Shown: positions 14,014 through 23,646, counted from the first letter of the stretch. The stretch is DNA of 24,377 nucleotides from Actinobacteria bacterium UBA4719 (GCA_002404345.1 DHJN01000147.1:2172-26548); one strand, 5' to 3'. Made by a program: numbers and translations. The notes: generated from the sequence alone by a model not told the origin.

Positions 14014-15198
14014 TCAGCGGGCACCCTGGCGACGTTCTTGGATGGCCTTCAACACCCGTCGTCTCTTGGCCAGATCGGTGATGGTTCGCCGGACTCGTGG
14101 TTTGGCGCGCTGGTCGATGTGGGCGGCAGCGGCACGTTGGGCGCGCACGATAAGCGACAGGAGCTGATCGCTGACCACGTCTCCGTGCTCCAGCATGATG
14201 ATGTGGCCGGCGTCGTTGACCAGGACGTGCTCGGCACCCGGGATCAGCCTGACGATCTCCTCGCTGTGCTGCGGCGGTGTCAGCAGATCCTGAACTCCGT
14301 TGAGCACCAAGGTCTCCACACCGATGAACTGCTCAAGGGCCTCGCGCTTGTCATGCTTGTCGAATGTCTCCATGAAATCGGAGATGACCTCCATCCGCGT
14401 CCTGAAGATCATGTCTGCGGTCAGCCGCACGATGCTCAGCGGCACCGGCGAGGCGAAGGAGTAGAGGTCGACGAAGTACTCCTCGACCTCGCGGCCCGCC
14501 TTGAGCACCGAGTTGACCAGACCCTGCCGTCCGGCGAGCTGCCCGACCGCGAACGGCCCCAACCGGTGCACCACCTTACCCAGCACGTTGCCCAGCCCCC
14601 ACGAGACCGCCGAGATGCCCCCCGGGCTGGTGGCCACGAACGCCACGCCCAGAACGCGATCCCTGACCAGCTCGGGGTGTTGAGCCGCCAGGGCCATCAT
14701 CGTCATTCCACCCATCGAGTGGCCGACCAGAATCAAGGGGCCGTCCGGCGCGACCGCACTGATGACGGCGTCGAGGTCGAGCCCGAGCTGGTCGATCTCG
14801 TAGGACTCCTTGGTCCCGGCCCCGGACTGACCGTGACCTCGCTGGTCCCAGAGCACGACGCGGTAGCCAGCCGCCTTGAGGGCTCGCCGCTGGAACACCC
14901 AGCTGCGCAGGCTCAGCGCGTAACCGTGGCTGAACACCACCGTCGGGACAGTCGCGCGCGCGTGCACCCCGATGGGACGACCTTCCGGCTCGTCGATCTC
15001 GACATGGAGCGGCACACCATCGAAAGCGAGGACGACGACCTCGGTCGTGGCCTCTTCGTGATAGGTATCAAAGGTCTCCAACGCCTTGGCCGTCTGGAGA
15101 GCGCGGGCCAGACGATCGGCCACCACGCTCACCGCTGCCGTGGCCCCCGCAGCCGCCAGACCGATGCCGATCCCGGTGACAGTACGACGCTGGCTCAC
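14014..15198 (-). CDS. Alpha/beta-fold hydrolase
   Basis: A 394-aa alpha/beta hydrolase of unknown substrate. An N-terminal hydrophobic stretch (GIGIGLAAAGATAAVSVVA, about 9-27) may be a membrane anchor or uncleaved signal. The catalytic domain shows the oxyanion segment VVFSHGYALSLRSW, WDQRGHGQSG, and the nucleophile elbow VGHSMGGMTMMALA. The acid residue is in LNGVQDLLTPP and the catalytic His in VNDAGHIIMLEHGD. Its GTG start overlaps the alr stop as GTGA. Hydrolases of this type are often found between alr and tsaE in actinobacteria, and the link to wall or lipid metabolism is only suggested by position. Esterase or lipase activity is the most that can be claimed. Confidence 0.85.
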   Translation of the reverse strand: MSQRRTVTGIGIGLAAAGATAAVSVVADRLARALQTAKALETFDTYHEEATTEVVVLAFDGVPLHVEIDEPEGRPIGVHARATVPTVVFSHGYALSLRSWVFQRRALKAAGYRVVLWDQRGHGQSGAGTKESYEIDQLGLDLDAVISAVAPDGPLILVGHSMGGMTMMALAAQHPELVRDRVLGVAFVATSPGGISAVSWGLGNVLGKVVHRLGPFAVGQLAGRQGLVNSVLKAGREVEEYFVDLYSFASPVPLSIVRLTADMIFRTRMEVISDFMETFDKHDKREALEQFIGVETLVLNGVQDLLTPPQHSEEIVRLIPGAEHVLVNDAGHIIMLEHGDVVSDQLLSLIVRAQRAAAAHIDQRAKPRVRRTITDLAKRRRVLKAIQERRQGAR

Positions 15199-16397
15199 TG
15201 CTGACCTCCGATGTAGACGCGGGGCACCCTCGACCCGATACGGGAGATGATCTCGTATGAGATCGTCCCGGTCGCCCGGGCCCAGTCCTCCGCCGTCGGC
15301 TCCCCCGACTCGCCGGCCCCGAACAACGTCACCCGGTCCCCGGCCTGTGCCCGGCTCTGCGGACCGAGGTCCACGGTGAACTGGTCCATACAGACGCGGC
15401 CAGAGACGGTATGCCGTGCGCCTCCCAGGCTCACGGGCCCGGCGTTCGTGGCATTGCGCGGGATGCCGTCGGCGTAGCCGATCGGCACCAGGCCGACCGT
15501 CGTGTCCTGCGACGTGACGTACTGATGTCCGTAGCTGAGGCCCTGGCCCGCCGGAATCCGTTTAGTAACGGCAAGATCGGCGCTCAGCGTCATCGCCGGC
15601 GTCAACCCGAAGGACTGCGGGTCGCCCAGCGACGGGACCGGCGACAGCCCGTAGACGGCTAGCCCCGGGCGGACCAGGTCGAAGGCCACGCCGGGATTGG
15701 TCAGCGTGGCGGCGGAGTTCGCAATGTGCCGGACCTCGAGCTCGCACCCTGCGCGCTCGGCTTCACGCACAGCCTGCCCGAATCGCTCCTGTTGCCGACG
15801 CACCGTCGGGTGCGTCGGCTCGTCCGCGTAGACGAAGTGGGACCACACGCCAACGATACGGACAAGACGCTCGGCCTCAAGGCTTCGGGCTGCCGGGAGC
15901 AGGATCTGCCAGTCGTCGCCGAACGCGCCGTTGCGGCCGAGCCCCGTGTCGACCTTGAGGTGGATGCGGGCCGTGCGACCCAAGGCACGGGCCGCATCAG
16001 CGACTTCGGCCAGGGACCACAGCGCCGACACGGACAGGTCGATGTCAGCAGTGATGGCAGCCGCGAAGTCAGAGCCGGGGACATGCAGCCATGACAGCAC
16101 CGGCGCGTGGACTCCGTTGTCCCGCAACGCCATCGCCTCACTCAGCTGCGCGACCCCGAGCCACGACGCACCGCCACTGACGGCAGCACGGGCGCTGGGC
16201 ACCAGACCGTGCCCGTAGCCGTCGGCCTTGACCACAGCCATCACGGCGGCCGACCCAGCGTGTTCACGCAGAACCTCGACATTGCGGCGGATCACGTCCA
16301 GATCCACGGTTGCCCGCGCGGTCTCACGACCGGCGGCATGGGGAGCACCACCAGGACGGCCAAGACCGTCAGCGGACCCGTGAATCTCGTCAGTCAT
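15195..16397 (-). CDS. alr: Alanine racemase
   Basis: PLP enzyme that interconverts L- and D-alanine for peptidoglycan. The 400-aa protein has the PLP-lysine motif AVVKADGYGHG (Lys57) and HLKVDTGLGRNG. It also has IANSAATL, RPGLAVYG, the second catalytic base Tyr289 in LSYGHQYV, and GRVCMDQFTVDLG (about 333-345). These cover both the TIM barrel and the C-terminal beta domain. An N-terminal extension of about 25 residues precedes the conserved ARATVDLDVIRRNV. ATG 16397 has only a weak Shine-Dalgarno (GAGAG). It lies 12 bp after nnr and overlaps the hydrolase. Confidence 0.95.
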   Translation of the reverse strand: MTDEIHGSADGLGRPGGAPHAAGRETARATVDLDVIRRNVEVLREHAGSAAVMAVVKADGYGHGLVPSARAAVSGGASWLGVAQLSEAMALRDNGVHAPVLSWLHVPGSDFAAAITADIDLSVSALWSLAEVADAARALGRTARIHLKVDTGLGRNGAFGDDWQILLPAARSLEAERLVRIVGVWSHFVYADEPTHPTVRRQQERFGQAVREAERAGCELEVRHIANSAATLTNPGVAFDLVRPGLAVYGLSPVPSLGDPQSFGLTPAMTLSADLAVTKRIPAGQGLSYGHQYVTSQDTTVGLVPIGYADGIPRNATNAGPVSLGGARHTVSGRVCMDQFTVDLGPQSRAQAGDRVTLFGAGESGEPTAEDWARATGTISYEIISRIGSRVPRVYIGGQQ

Positions 16398-16409
16398 GGT
16401 GAAAGTCTC

Positions 16410-17924
16410 TCAGGATCGAGCGATCCCGCGAGCCACCAACCCGGCGACCACCCCCGGTATGGCATGTGCCACACCCAGGGCGCGAACGGGCCCACCGGGG
16501 TTGGAGGCATCCGCAGCCAGGCCGTGAACCAGCGCGGCGAGGCTGCCCGAGTCACGTGGGGACAGCCCCGATGCGAGCAACATCCCCGCAAGACCGGCAA
16601 GCACGTCGCCCGACCCGGCCGTTGCCAGCCAGGACGGCGCATCGGCCTGGGAGCGCACTGCCAGACCCGACGAACCAGGGGGCACCACCAGCGTCGTCGC
16701 CCCCTTCAGAAGGACCGTGCTGTTCGTCAGGTCGGCCAGCCGCCGGGCGTGAGCCAACGGCGCGCTCGTGACGGTTGAGCGGTCCACTGCGACATGGCTG
16801 CCGCCCTCGAGCCGGCTCAACAGACCGGCAAGCTCGCCCGCATGAGGAGTGAGCAGGGTTGGCGTGGAGCGCGGTTCGACGATCAGGTCGAGGCCGCCCG
16901 CATCCACGACACAGGGCAGGCCGCAGTCCATAGCTGACTGAGCGGCGGCTCGTTGGGCCCGGCCCTGCGCAGACTCGTCGCCGGCGTCGACGCCGGGCCC
17001 CACAAGCCACGCCTGCACCTGACCCACGCCGATGACCGCCTCGGGCACATTCGAACGAATGAGAAGCGTCGGCGTCGCCGGGCCCACATAACGCACCATC
17101 CCTGCACCTGAGCAGACCGCCGAGGTGACCGCCAACAGCGCTGCCCCCGTGTAGTTCTCACCGCCGGCCACGATGCCGAGCACGCCTCGGGAGTACTTGT
17201 CGTCCGCTGGCCCAGGGCGCGGCCACAGACCCGAGACGTCGTCGTGGGTGACCCGCTCGACCACCGGCGGTCCGTCGATCTCCACGCCGATGTCCACGCC
17301 GATGTCCACAATGGTGAGCCGCCCCACTGCGGGCTCGGTGGCCGGCAGCAGATGCACTGGCTTGGCCGCGATGAAGGTCACCGTCTCGTCGGCGAACACG
17401 CAGGAGTGCGCGACAACCTCGCCGCTGGGGTCCGCCCCGCTGGGCAGGTCAACCGCCAGCACGTATGCCGTGTCACTCACCTCACGCAGCAGGGCCTCGA
17501 TCTCCGGAGCCAGGCCAGGGCGTCCGCCGATGCCGACGATCCCATCGATGACCAGCTCGGCCTCGCGCAACGCCGACGAGACCACAGAGGCCGGATCCGC
17601 ATGGACACCCACGGCATCGAGCACCGACACCCCGGCGCCGCGCGCGGCCAGCAGGCCACCTTCATGCACCGACTCCGCGACGGTGAGCACCACCACAGCG
17701 GCACCGTCCCGGGCGAGCAGGGCTGCGGCATACAGCGCATCTCCACCGTTGTTGCCGGCGCCGACCATCGCGACGACGCGCCGCCCACCAGGACCGCCGA
17801 GCCGCGCGGACGCGACCGAAGCCAGGCCCGAGGCCGCGCGCGACATCAGCGCACCCTCGTCGAGCCGGGTCTGTGCCGCGGCCTCGGCCTCGCGCACGGA
17901 TGACACGGAATACGCACGGATCAT
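16410..17924 (-). CDS. nnr: Bifunctional NAD(P)H-hydrate epimerase / ADP-dependent dehydratase
   Basis: Metabolite-repair enzyme that restores hydrated NADH and NADPH. The 504-aa protein is a two-domain fusion. The YjeF_N epimerase domain (about 1-215) has MVGAGNNGGDALYAAALL (53-70), IDGIVGIGG and VDLPSGADPSGEV. The ribokinase-like dehydratase domain (about 225-500) has KYSRGVLGIVAGGENYTGAA, TPHAGELAGLL, LLKGATTLV and the catalytic AGSGDVLAGLAG (436-447). ATG 17924 is 7 bp after the acpS stop. A 12-bp tandem repeat at 17281-17304 encodes the VDIGVDIG pattern between the domains. The gene separates acpS from alr in the operon. Confidence 0.94.
   Translation of the reverse strand: MIRAYSVSSVREAEAAAQTRLDEGALMSRAASGLASVASARLGGPGGRRVVAMVGAGNNGGDALYAAALLARDGAAVVVLTVAESVHEGGLLAARGAGVSVLDAVGVHADPASVVSSALREAELVIDGIVGIGGRPGLAPEIEALLREVSDTAYVLAVDLPSGADPSGEVVAHSCVFADETVTFIAAKPVHLLPATEPAVGRLTIVDIGVDIGVEIDGPPVVERVTHDDVSGLWPRPGPADDKYSRGVLGIVAGGENYTGAALLAVTSAVCSGAGMVRYVGPATPTLLIRSNVPEAVIGVGQVQAWLVGPGVDAGDESAQGRAQRAAAQSAMDCGLPCVVDAGGLDLIVEPRSTPTLLTPHAGELAGLLSRLEGGSHVAVDRSTVTSAPLAHARRLADLTNSTVLLKGATTLVVPPGSSGLAVRSQADAPSWLATAGSGDVLAGLAGMLLASGLSPRDSGSLAALVHGLAADASNPGGPVRALGVAHAIPGVVAGLVARGIARS
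17281..17310 (-). repeat. 12-bp tandem repeat within nnr
   Basis: TCCACGCCGATG occurs at 17281-17292 and 17293-17304, with a partial third copy. It encodes DIGVDIGV on the minus strand, in the linker between the epimerase and dehydratase domains. Confidence 0.75.
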
Positions 17925-17931
17925 CGCAGCC

Positions 17932-18282
17932 TCAGCCCTCGGCGATCACGACAGCCGAGGCAATCCCGGCATCGTGGGAGAGCGAGACGTGCAGCTCGTT
18001 CACGCCGAGGGCGGCTGCGCGCGCCTCGACGGTGCCCCACATCCTCATGTGCGGGCGACCGTCGTCGCCACGCAGGACGCAGGCGTCAGCCCAGTGCAGA
18101 CCCGCCGGTGCACCCAACGCCTTGGCCAGGGCCTCCTTGGCCGCGAACGTGGCCGCCAGAGAGTTGAGCCCCATCGAGCGCTCGGACTCGATGAACAGCC
18201 GCTCGAGCAGCCGTGGCGTGCGTTTCATCGTCTGACCGAAGCGCGCAATATCGACGACGTCGATCCCGACCCCGATGATCAT
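17932..18282 (-). CDS. acpS: Holo-[acyl-carrier-protein] synthase
   Basis: Transfers the 4'-phosphopantetheine arm of CoA to acyl carrier proteins, activating fatty-acid synthesis. The 116-aa protein has the AcpS signature [12 protein letters not shown] (Mg2+ ligand Asp8) and [14 protein letters not shown] (Glu50 region), followed by [19 protein letters not shown]. The length is normal for this trimeric family. Its ATG overlaps the glmS stop as ATGA. Pairing with nnr downstream is widespread across bacteria. The CoA it consumes starts with CoaA, encoded just across the glmS promoter at 20204. Confidence 0.94.
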   Translation of the reverse strand: MIIGVGIDVVDIARFGQTMKRTPRLLERLFIESERSMGLNSLAATFAAKEALAKALGAPAGLHWADACVLRGDDGRPHMRMWGTVEARAAALGVNELHVSLSHDAGIASAVVIAEG

Positions 18283-20138
18283 TCGACCGTGACGGACTTG
18301 GCCAGGTTGCGCGGCTGGTCGACGTCCAGGCCCTTGGCGGCAGCCAGCTCGCAGGCGAACACCTGCAAGGGCACGGTCGTCACCAGGGGCGCCAGCAGAG
18401 GCGGCGTCGCCGGGACACGAATGACCACGTCAGCGAAGGGCACGACGTCCTCGTCGCCCTCCTCGGCGATCACGATGGTGCGAGCTCCGCGCGCGCGGAT
18501 CTCCTGAATGTTGGAGACGACCTTGCCGTGCAGTCCGTGCTCGCTGCTGGGCGAGGGCACGATGACGAAGACGGGCTGCCCGGCCTCGATCAGCGCGATG
18601 GGTCCGTGCTTGAGCTCCCCGGCGGCGAAACCCTCGGCGTGGATGTAGGCCAGCTCCTTGAGCTTGAGCGCCCCCTCGAGGGCCACCGGATAGCCCACGT
18701 GACGCCCCAGGAACAACACCGACCGGGTGTCGGCCATGAAGCGGGCGATCTCGCGGACCCGGTCCAGGTCGTCCAGGACCGTCTGGATCTTGGCCGGCAT
18801 CTCGTACAGGTCCTTCATCACCGCCTGCGCCTCGTCGGCGTAGGTGCCGCCGCGCAGCTGGGCGAGATAGAGACCCAGGATGTAGCAGGCGGTGATCTGG
18901 GCCAGGAAGGCCTTGGTCGAGGCGACCGCGATCTCCGGGCCCGCGTGGGTGTAGAGAACCGCGTCCGACTCGCGCGGGATCGTCGAGCCGTGGGTGTTGC
19001 AGATGGCGATGACGCGAGCGCCGAGCTTACGTGCGTGCTTGACCGCCATCAGGGTGTCCATGGTCTCACCGGACTGTGAGATCGCGACGACGAGGGTGCG
19101 TTCGTTGACCACCGGGTCGCGGTAACGGAACTCATGGGCCAGCTCGACCTCGCACGGGATACGGGTCCAGTGCTCGATGGCGTACTTGGCGACCATGCCG
19201 GCATAGGCCGCGGTGCCACACGCGATGATCACGATCTTGTCGACGGCGCGCAGCTCCGCCTCGTCCATCCGCAGCTCGTCCAGCACGAGACGACCGGAAC
19301 CGTCCGTGCGACCCAGCAGCGTGTCAGCCACGGCGTGCGGCTGATCGTGGATCTCCTTGGCCATGAAGTTCGGGAAGCCGCCCTTCTCGGCGGCGGCCGC
19401 ATCCCAGTCGACGTGGTACCGCTTGCCCTCGGCCGGGGTCCCGTCGAAGTTGATGATGCTCGCACCCTGCGTCGTGATCGTGACGATCTGGTCCTGGCCG
19501 AGCTCGAGCGCCTCGCGGGTGTAGCCGATGAAGGCCGCCACATCGGAGCCCAGGAAGGTCTCGCCGTCGCCCAGACCCACCACGAGCGGGCTGTTGCGCC
19601 GGGCGCCGACGACGACCCCGGGCTGGTCCGCATGGACCGCCAGCAGCGTGAATGCGCCCGTGAGATCGGCGACGACCTGGCGCATCGCCTCGGTGAGGTC
19701 GCCGACCTTGTCGTAGGAACGCGCCAGGAGCTGCGCGACGACCTCGGTGTCCGTCTCGCTCAGGAACTGGACGCCCTCACCGATCAGCCCGGACCTCAGG
19801 CCATGGAAGTTCTCGATGATGCCGTTGTGAATCAGCGCCAGCTTGCCGTCCTCGCCACCGGCGTGGGGGTGCGCGTTCTCGTCGGTCGGGCCGCCGTGGG
19901 TAGCCCATCGGGTGTGCCCGATGCCAGTGCTCGACTCCGGCGGTGGCTCCTGCGCGAGGGCGCCGATCAGGTTGGCCAGCTTCCCGGCGCGCTTGGTGGT
20001 CAGGACGTGGTCCCCCGCGATCAGGGCCACACCAGCGGAGTCGTAGCCGCGGTACTCGAGCCTGGCCAGGCCCTCCATAACGACCTCAAGGGCCCTGCCA
20101 TCGACCTTCGGCCCCACGTATCCCACGATTCCACACAT
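18279..20138 (-). CDS. glmS: Glutamine-fructose-6-phosphate aminotransferase (isomerizing)
   Basis: Makes glucosamine 6-phosphate from fructose 6-phosphate and glutamine, the first step to UDP-GlcNAc for the cell wall. From ATG 20138 the protein is 619 aa. It begins MCGIVGYVG, in which Cys2 is the glutaminase nucleophile once Met is removed. This fixes the start even though the frame stays open for 51 more codons upstream. Other motifs are [19 protein letters not shown], the SIS-domain loop [43 protein letters not shown] and the C-terminal [11 protein letters not shown]. It heads the long minus-strand operon and appears to start from a leaderless promoter. There is no room for a glmS ribozyme upstream. 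Confidence 0.97.
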   Translation of the reverse strand: MCGIVGYVGPKVDGRALEVVMEGLARLEYRGYDSAGVALIAGDHVLTTKRAGKLANLIGALAQEPPPESSTGIGHTRWATHGGPTDENAHPHAGGEDGKLALIHNGIIENFHGLRSGLIGEGVQFLSETDTEVVAQLLARSYDKVGDLTEAMRQVVADLTGAFTLLAVHADQPGVVVGARRNSPLVVGLGDGETFLGSDVAAFIGYTREALELGQDQIVTITTQGASIINFDGTPAEGKRYHVDWDAAAAEKGGFPNFMAKEIHDQPHAVADTLLGRTDGSGRLVLDELRMDEAELRAVDKIVIIACGTAAYAGMVAKYAIEHWTRIPCEVELAHEFRYRDPVVNERTLVVAISQSGETMDTLMAVKHARKLGARVIAICNTHGSTIPRESDAVLYTHAGPEIAVASTKAFLAQITACYILGLYLAQLRGGTYADEAQAVMKDLYEMPAKIQTVLDDLDRVREIARFMADTRSVLFLGRHVGYPVALEGALKLKELAYIHAEGFAAGELKHGPIALIEAGQPVFVIVPSPSSEHGLHGKVVSNIQEIRARGARTIVIAEEGDEDVVPFADVVIRVPATPPLLAPLVTTVPLQVFACELAAAKGLDVDQPRNLAKSVTVE

Positions 20139-20145
20139 GCGGGCC

Positions 20146-20151
20146 AGCCTA
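20146..20151 (-). promoter_or_regulatory. Candidate leaderless -10 box for the glmS operon
   Basis: The minus strand reads TAGGCT followed by 7 nt and the glmS ATG, so transcription would start at the initiation codon. No Shine-Dalgarno is present between the hexamer and ATG, and no clear -35 is seen. The hexamer and spacing closely match those before menF (TAGGCT, 8 nt, GTG). Confidence 0.45.
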
Positions 20152-20203
20152 ACGGGAGGCGTCCGGTCCACGAGCCATGCGGCGCGTCCGCCACAATAGG
20201 CGG

Positions 20204-21160
20204 GTGCGTCCGCCCCATAGCCCCGCCCTGCTGTCGCCGTACGTCGAGCTCGACCGTGCGGCGTGGGCGCGACTGCGCGACCATCACCCACTGAGCCTGA
20301 CCCAGGCTGACATCACCCGACTGCGGGGCCTGGGCGAACGCCTGGACCTCGCCGAGGTCGAGCAGGTCTACCTGCCCCTGTCGCGCCTGCTCAACTTCTA
20401 TGTCGGTGCCACCGAAGGCCTGCACCGCATTACGGCGGACTTCCTGGGCGAGCGCCCTGAGCGCACCCCATTTGTCATCGGGGTCGCCGGATCGGTGGCC
20501 GTGGGCAAGTCCACCACGGCCCGCATCCTGCGTGAGCTGCTGGCCCGGTGGCCGGGGACGCCTCGGGTCGAGCTCTTGACCACGGATGGTTTCCTCTACG
20601 CCAATGCGGAGCTCGAACGCCGGGGACTGTTTCAGCGCAAGGGTTTTCCCGAGTCATATGACCGTCGTGGCCTGCTCAGGTTCGTCGCCGAGGTCAAGGC
20701 CGGCAAGGACGAGGTCAGCGCGCCCGTCTACTCCCACCTGACGTACGACATCATCCCGGGCGAACGGATCGTGGTGCGCCGCCCGGACGTGCTCATCGTC
20801 GAGGGACTCAACGTCCTGCAGGCCCCGAGAGTGCTGGCCGACGGACGCACGGGCCTTGCCGTCAGCGACTTCTTCGACTTCTCCGTCTATGTGGACGCCC
20901 GGAAGGAGAACATCAAACGCTGGTATGTCGAGCGGTTCCTCCGCCTGCGCGAGACGTCCTTCGCGGACCCGAACTCCTACTTCCACCGCTACGCGGGACT
21001 GACGGACGAGCAGGCCCGCGAGACCGCCGTGGGCATCTGGGACTCGATCAACGAGCGGAACCTGATCGACAACGTGCTGACCACCCGTGGCCGGGCCACC
21101 CTCGTGCTGTCCAAGGGTGAGGACCACAGCGTTCGCCGGATCCGGTTGCGCAAGCTCTGA
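20204..21160 (+). CDS. coaA: Pantothenate kinase, type I
   Basis: Phosphorylates pantothenate in the first committed step of CoA synthesis. From GTG 20204 it encodes 318 aa, as expected for type I enzymes. An ATG at 20177 is possible but would overlap the divergent promoter region and adds only arginine-rich residues. The protein shows [31 protein letters not shown] and the P-loop [15 protein letters not shown] (93-107). It continues with [41 protein letters not shown] and VEGLNVLQ. It ends [21 protein letters not shown] (shown in part as [11 protein letters not shown]). No Shine-Dalgarno precedes the GTG. A CACAAT hexamer 6 nt upstream may support a leaderless start. It is divergent from glmS across about 65 bp. 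Confidence 0.94.
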   Translation: MRPPHSPALLSPYVELDRAAWARLRDHHPLSLTQADITRLRGLGERLDLAEVEQVYLPLSRLLNFYVGATEGLHRITADFLGERPERTPFVIGVAGSVAVGKSTTARILRELLARWPGTPRVELLTTDGFLYANAELERRGLFQRKGFPESYDRRGLLRFVAEVKAGKDEVSAPVYSHLTYDIIPGERIVVRRPDVLIVEGLNVLQAPRVLADGRTGLAVSDFFDFSVYVDARKENIKRWYVERFLRLRETSFADPNSYFHRYAGLTDEQARETAVGIWDSINERNLIDNVLTTRGRATLVLSKGEDHSVRRIRLRKL

Positions 21161-21162
21161 TC

Positions 21163-21188
21163 ATGGTCTTGAGTCATGGTGTTGAGCC
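21163..21188. repeat. 13-bp tandem duplication before fumC
   Basis: ATGGTCTTGAGTC (21163-21175) and ATGGTGTTGAGCC (21176-21188) differ at two positions and fill the short gap between the coaA stop and fumC. Each copy brings an ATG. Only the second, at 21176, is in frame with fumC, creating an alternative start eight codons upstream of 21200. Confidence 0.7.
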
Positions 21189-21199
21189 ATGATTCAGAC

Positions 21200-22624
21200 A
21201 TGACTGAAAGCATCCGCCCTGCTCGATCCCACAAAGGCCGGATCGAGCACGACTCCATGGGCGAGGTGGAGGTGCCGGCTGACGCCCTGTGGGGCGCCCA
21301 GACGGCACGGGCGGTGGCGAACTTCCCCATCTCCGGCCTGACGATGCCATTGCCGATCGTCCACGCCCTTGCGCAGATCAAGTCCGCTGCCGCTCATGTC
21401 AATGCCGACCTGGCTTCGCTGGATCCCGAGGTCGCCCGCGCCATCGCCACAGCTGCCGACGACGTCGCACGTGGCCTGCACGACGACCAGTTCCCCGTCG
21501 ACGTCTTCCAGACCGGCTCCGGCACCTCCACGAACATGAACGTCAATGAGGTCGTGGCACGGATCGCCCACCTCGCATCCGGTCTGGGTGTTCACCCGAA
21601 CGACCACGTCAACGCCGGACAGTCCAGCAACGACACCTTCCCCACCGCCATCCGGGTCGCCGCGGTGCTCACCACGCGGGACCTGCTCGTGCCGGCACTG
21701 CGCCACCTGTCCACGTCTCTGCACGGGCGCCAACTAGCGTTCGCCGACGTGGTCAAGGCGGGCAGGACACACCTGATGGATGCCGTGCCCGTCACCCTCG
21801 GCCAGGAGTTCGGCGGCTACTGCCGCCAGGTCGAGCTGGCCTGCGAGCGACTGCGGCTGGCCGCAGACGGGGCCGCCGAGCTGCCGCTGGGAGGGACCGC
21901 GGCCGGCACCGGCCTCAACGCCGCACCGGGGTTTGCGTCGGCCGTGATCGCCAAAATCGCGGAACGCACGGGCAGCTCATTCAGAGAGGCCGTCGACCAT
22001 TTTGAAGCCCAGTCCACCCAGGATGCGCTGGTCGCTCTCAGCGGAGCCGCCAAGGTCCTGGCCGTCGGCCTCACGAAGATCTGCAACGACCTGCGCTGGA
22101 TGGGTTCGGGTCCCCGGGCCGGGCTGGGCGAGATCCACCTGCCCGACCTCCAGCCGGGGTCGAGCATCATGCCCGGCAAGGTCAACCCTGTGGTCCCGGA
22201 GGCAGTCCTCATGGTCTGCGCACAGGTCATCGGCAATGACGCGACCATCACCGCCGCCGGCGCGGCCGGCAACTTCGAGCTCAACGTCATGCTCCCGGTC
22301 ATCGGACGAAACCTGTTGGAGTCGTTGACGTTCCTGGCCACGGCGTGCCGACTCCTGGCCGACCGGTGCGTCGACGGCATCACCGCCGACGAGCAGCGGT
22401 GCCTTGACCTGGCTCAGAGCTCACCGGCGATCGTGACACCGCTCAACCGCTACCTCGGCTACGAAGCGGCCGCCGCAGTCGTCAAGACCTCCCTGCTCGA
22501 ACGCCGGTCCATCCGCGACATCGTCATCGCCCGGGGCCACATTGATGCGGGCGACCTGACCGAGGCCCAGCTCGACGAAGCGCTGGACGTGCTCTCGATG
22601 ACTCGCCCCGACTCGACCCGCTGA
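21200..22624 (+). CDS. fumC: Class II fumarate hydratase
   Basis: Interconverts fumarate and malate in the TCA cycle without an iron-sulfur cluster. From ATG 21200 the protein is 474 aa. It has [20 protein letters not shown] at the N-terminus, then [14 protein letters not shown] (about 105-118), [19 protein letters not shown] and [19 protein letters not shown]. The superfamily signature [12 protein letters not shown] (320-331) is complete. The 21176 ATG would add MVLSHDSD from a local duplication and is less likely. Neither start has a clear Shine-Dalgarno. Its stop lies 2 bp from that of the convergent SLT gene, with no terminator hairpin between. Aspartase and argininosuccinate lyase share the fold, but the HPNDHVN and N-terminal motifs favour fumarase. 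Confidence 0.94.
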   Translation: MTESIRPARSHKGRIEHDSMGEVEVPADALWGAQTARAVANFPISGLTMPLPIVHALAQIKSAAAHVNADLASLDPEVARAIATAADDVARGLHDDQFPVDVFQTGSGTSTNMNVNEVVARIAHLASGLGVHPNDHVNAGQSSNDTFPTAIRVAAVLTTRDLLVPALRHLSTSLHGRQLAFADVVKAGRTHLMDAVPVTLGQEFGGYCRQVELACERLRLAADGAAELPLGGTAAGTGLNAAPGFASAVIAKIAERTGSSFREAVDHFEAQSTQDALVALSGAAKVLAVGLTKICNDLRWMGSGPRAGLGEIHLPDLQPGSSIMPGKVNPVVPEAVLMVCAQVIGNDATITAAGAAGNFELNVMLPVIGRNLLESLTFLATACRLLADRCVDGITADEQRCLDLAQSSPAIVTPLNRYLGYEAAAAVVKTSLLERRSIRDIVIARGHIDAGDLTEAQLDEALDVLSMTRPDSTR

Positions 22625-22626
22625 GC

Positions 22627-23433
22627 TCAGTACCAGTTCGTGGCTTGGGAGTGCGCCCACGCGGAGCACGGCGTGCCGTAGCTGTTGGAGATGTACTGCA
22701 GGCCCCACTTGATCTGGGTAGCCGGGTTGGTGGCCCAGTCGCTGCCCATGGAAGCCATCTTGGAACCGGGAAGGGACTGCGGTATGCCGTACGCGCCGGA
22801 GCTGGGGTTGCTGGCGTTCCAGCGCCAGCCGCTCTCCTTTGTCCACAAGCTGCTCAGACACCCGAACTGCTCGCCTTCCCAGCCGTGGTCGGCGGCCAGC
22901 AAGCGGGCGACGGCCTCGGGGTCGGACTGCGCCCGGGAGAGGATGCTCTGGCGTGTCTGTTCGCGAGCGGCGCGTTCAGCCGCCACCTCGCGGGCCCGGG
23001 ACAGCGTTGCGGCCGCCTCCTGACGGGCCCGGGACACCCGTGCGGCCGCCTCCTGACGACCCTTCAAGATCGCGGCCGCCACGGCCTCGGCCTTGGCCTT
23101 CTTCTGTTGCTGCGTCACAGTTGCGGCACGCTGCACGCCGGAGAGAGGCGCCTGGGCCAACGCAGCGTTGGTCTCGGTCCGGTTGCGAGCGAGCTTGGTG
23201 GCCTGGGCCACTGCTGCCGGACTGGCAGTGAACGACGCAGGGGACTGCGGCTTGGCCGCAGACGAGTAGCCGGCAGCAGTGGCGCCGGCAAGCGCGACAA
23301 TCGCGGCGGCAGATGTCAGCGGACGACGCAGAGCGCGAGAGAACGCGTGACGCTTCGGTGAGGTCCTAGCCCCGCTATGGGTCGGGGTCCGGTGAGATCC
23401 CCCGGTGTGTCGGCCCTGGTAAGGCGTGGCCAT
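22627..23433 (-). CDS. Secreted coiled-coil protein with C-terminal transglycosylase-SLT-like domain
   Basis: Predicted exported peptidoglycan-acting protein of 268 aa. ATG 23433 is chosen for its GGAGG Shine-Dalgarno 5 nt upstream; the longer frame has none. A basic N-terminus (about 1-37) precedes a hydrophobic segment (TSAAAIVALAGATAAGYSSA, 40-59). An Ala/Gln/Arg-rich coiled coil follows (about 75-165), with 11-residue repeats RARQEAAARVS/RARQEAAATLS. The last 85 residues form the lytic domain: WTKESGWRWNASNPSSGAYG with the likely catalytic Glu200, GIPQSLPGSKMAS, and a Cys192/Cys256 pair. This layout is common in actinobacterial secreted SLT proteins of resuscitation or wall-remodelling type. 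Murein cleavage is inferred from the domain. A stem-loop lies in its leader. Confidence 0.85.
   Translation of the reverse strand: MATPYQGRHTGGSHRTPTHSGARTSPKRHAFSRALRRPLTSAAAIVALAGATAAGYSSAAKPQSPASFTASPAAVAQATKLARNRTETNAALAQAPLSGVQRAATVTQQQKKAKAEAVAAAILKGRQEAAARVSRARQEAAATLSRAREVAAERAAREQTRQSILSRAQSDPEAVARLLAADHGWEGEQFGCLSSLWTKESGWRWNASNPSSGAYGIPQSLPGSKMASMGSDWATNPATQIKWGLQYISNSYGTPCSAWAHSQATNWY
23009..23058 (-). repeat. 33-bp period repeat encoding the hendecad coiled coil
   Basis: GCGGCCGCCTCCTGACG occurs at 23009-23025 and again at 23042-23058, a 33-bp period equal to 11 codons. It corresponds to the RQEAAA-x-x-S-R-A unit of the SLT protein. Weaker copies continue on both sides. Confidence 0.75.
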
Positions 23434-23451
23434 GCATCCTCCACATAGAAG

Positions 23452-23475
23452 CGGTCCACCAGCTCCGGTGGACCG
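23452..23475. promoter_or_regulatory. Stem-loop in the leader of the SLT-domain gene
   Basis: CGGTCCACC and GGTGGACCG form a perfect 9-bp stem around a 6-nt loop (AGCTCC on the plus strand). On the minus strand it ends about 18 nt before the ATG at 23433 and just before the GGAGG ribosome-binding site. It could modulate translation or act as an attenuator. No T-tract follows. The conserved parts of a c-di-AMP (ydaO) riboswitch, often found before such genes, were not found. Confidence 0.55.
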
Positions 23476-23646
23476 TGTACGCAAGATGAATGACGCAGAG
23501 CGGCGGAGAGAATCTCCACCCGGCGCTGTGTCAGTGCCCAACCGCAGCAATTTCTTCACTGCCGTTATGCAATCGAGACCTTGCGGGACTCACCGTGCCA
23601 AAGATCCCCAGGAATTCCTAATCCGCCGCAGGGCAGCCCCACCCTC

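Noticed and set aside
14038..15204. 388-codon plus-strand ORF opposite the alpha/beta hydrolase
   Set aside because: It mirrors a gene with a complete catalytic triad, is rich in His, Arg and Asp, and shows no domain.
20139..20291. 51-codon N-terminal extension of GlmS
   Set aside because: GlmS must expose Cys2 as its nucleophile. The MCGIVGYVG start at 20138 is fixed by chemistry.
23434..23640. c-di-AMP (ydaO) riboswitch before the SLT-domain gene
   Set aside because: The location is suggestive for actinobacterial wall hydrolases, but the conserved riboswitch segments could not be found by eye. Only a simple stem-loop is present.
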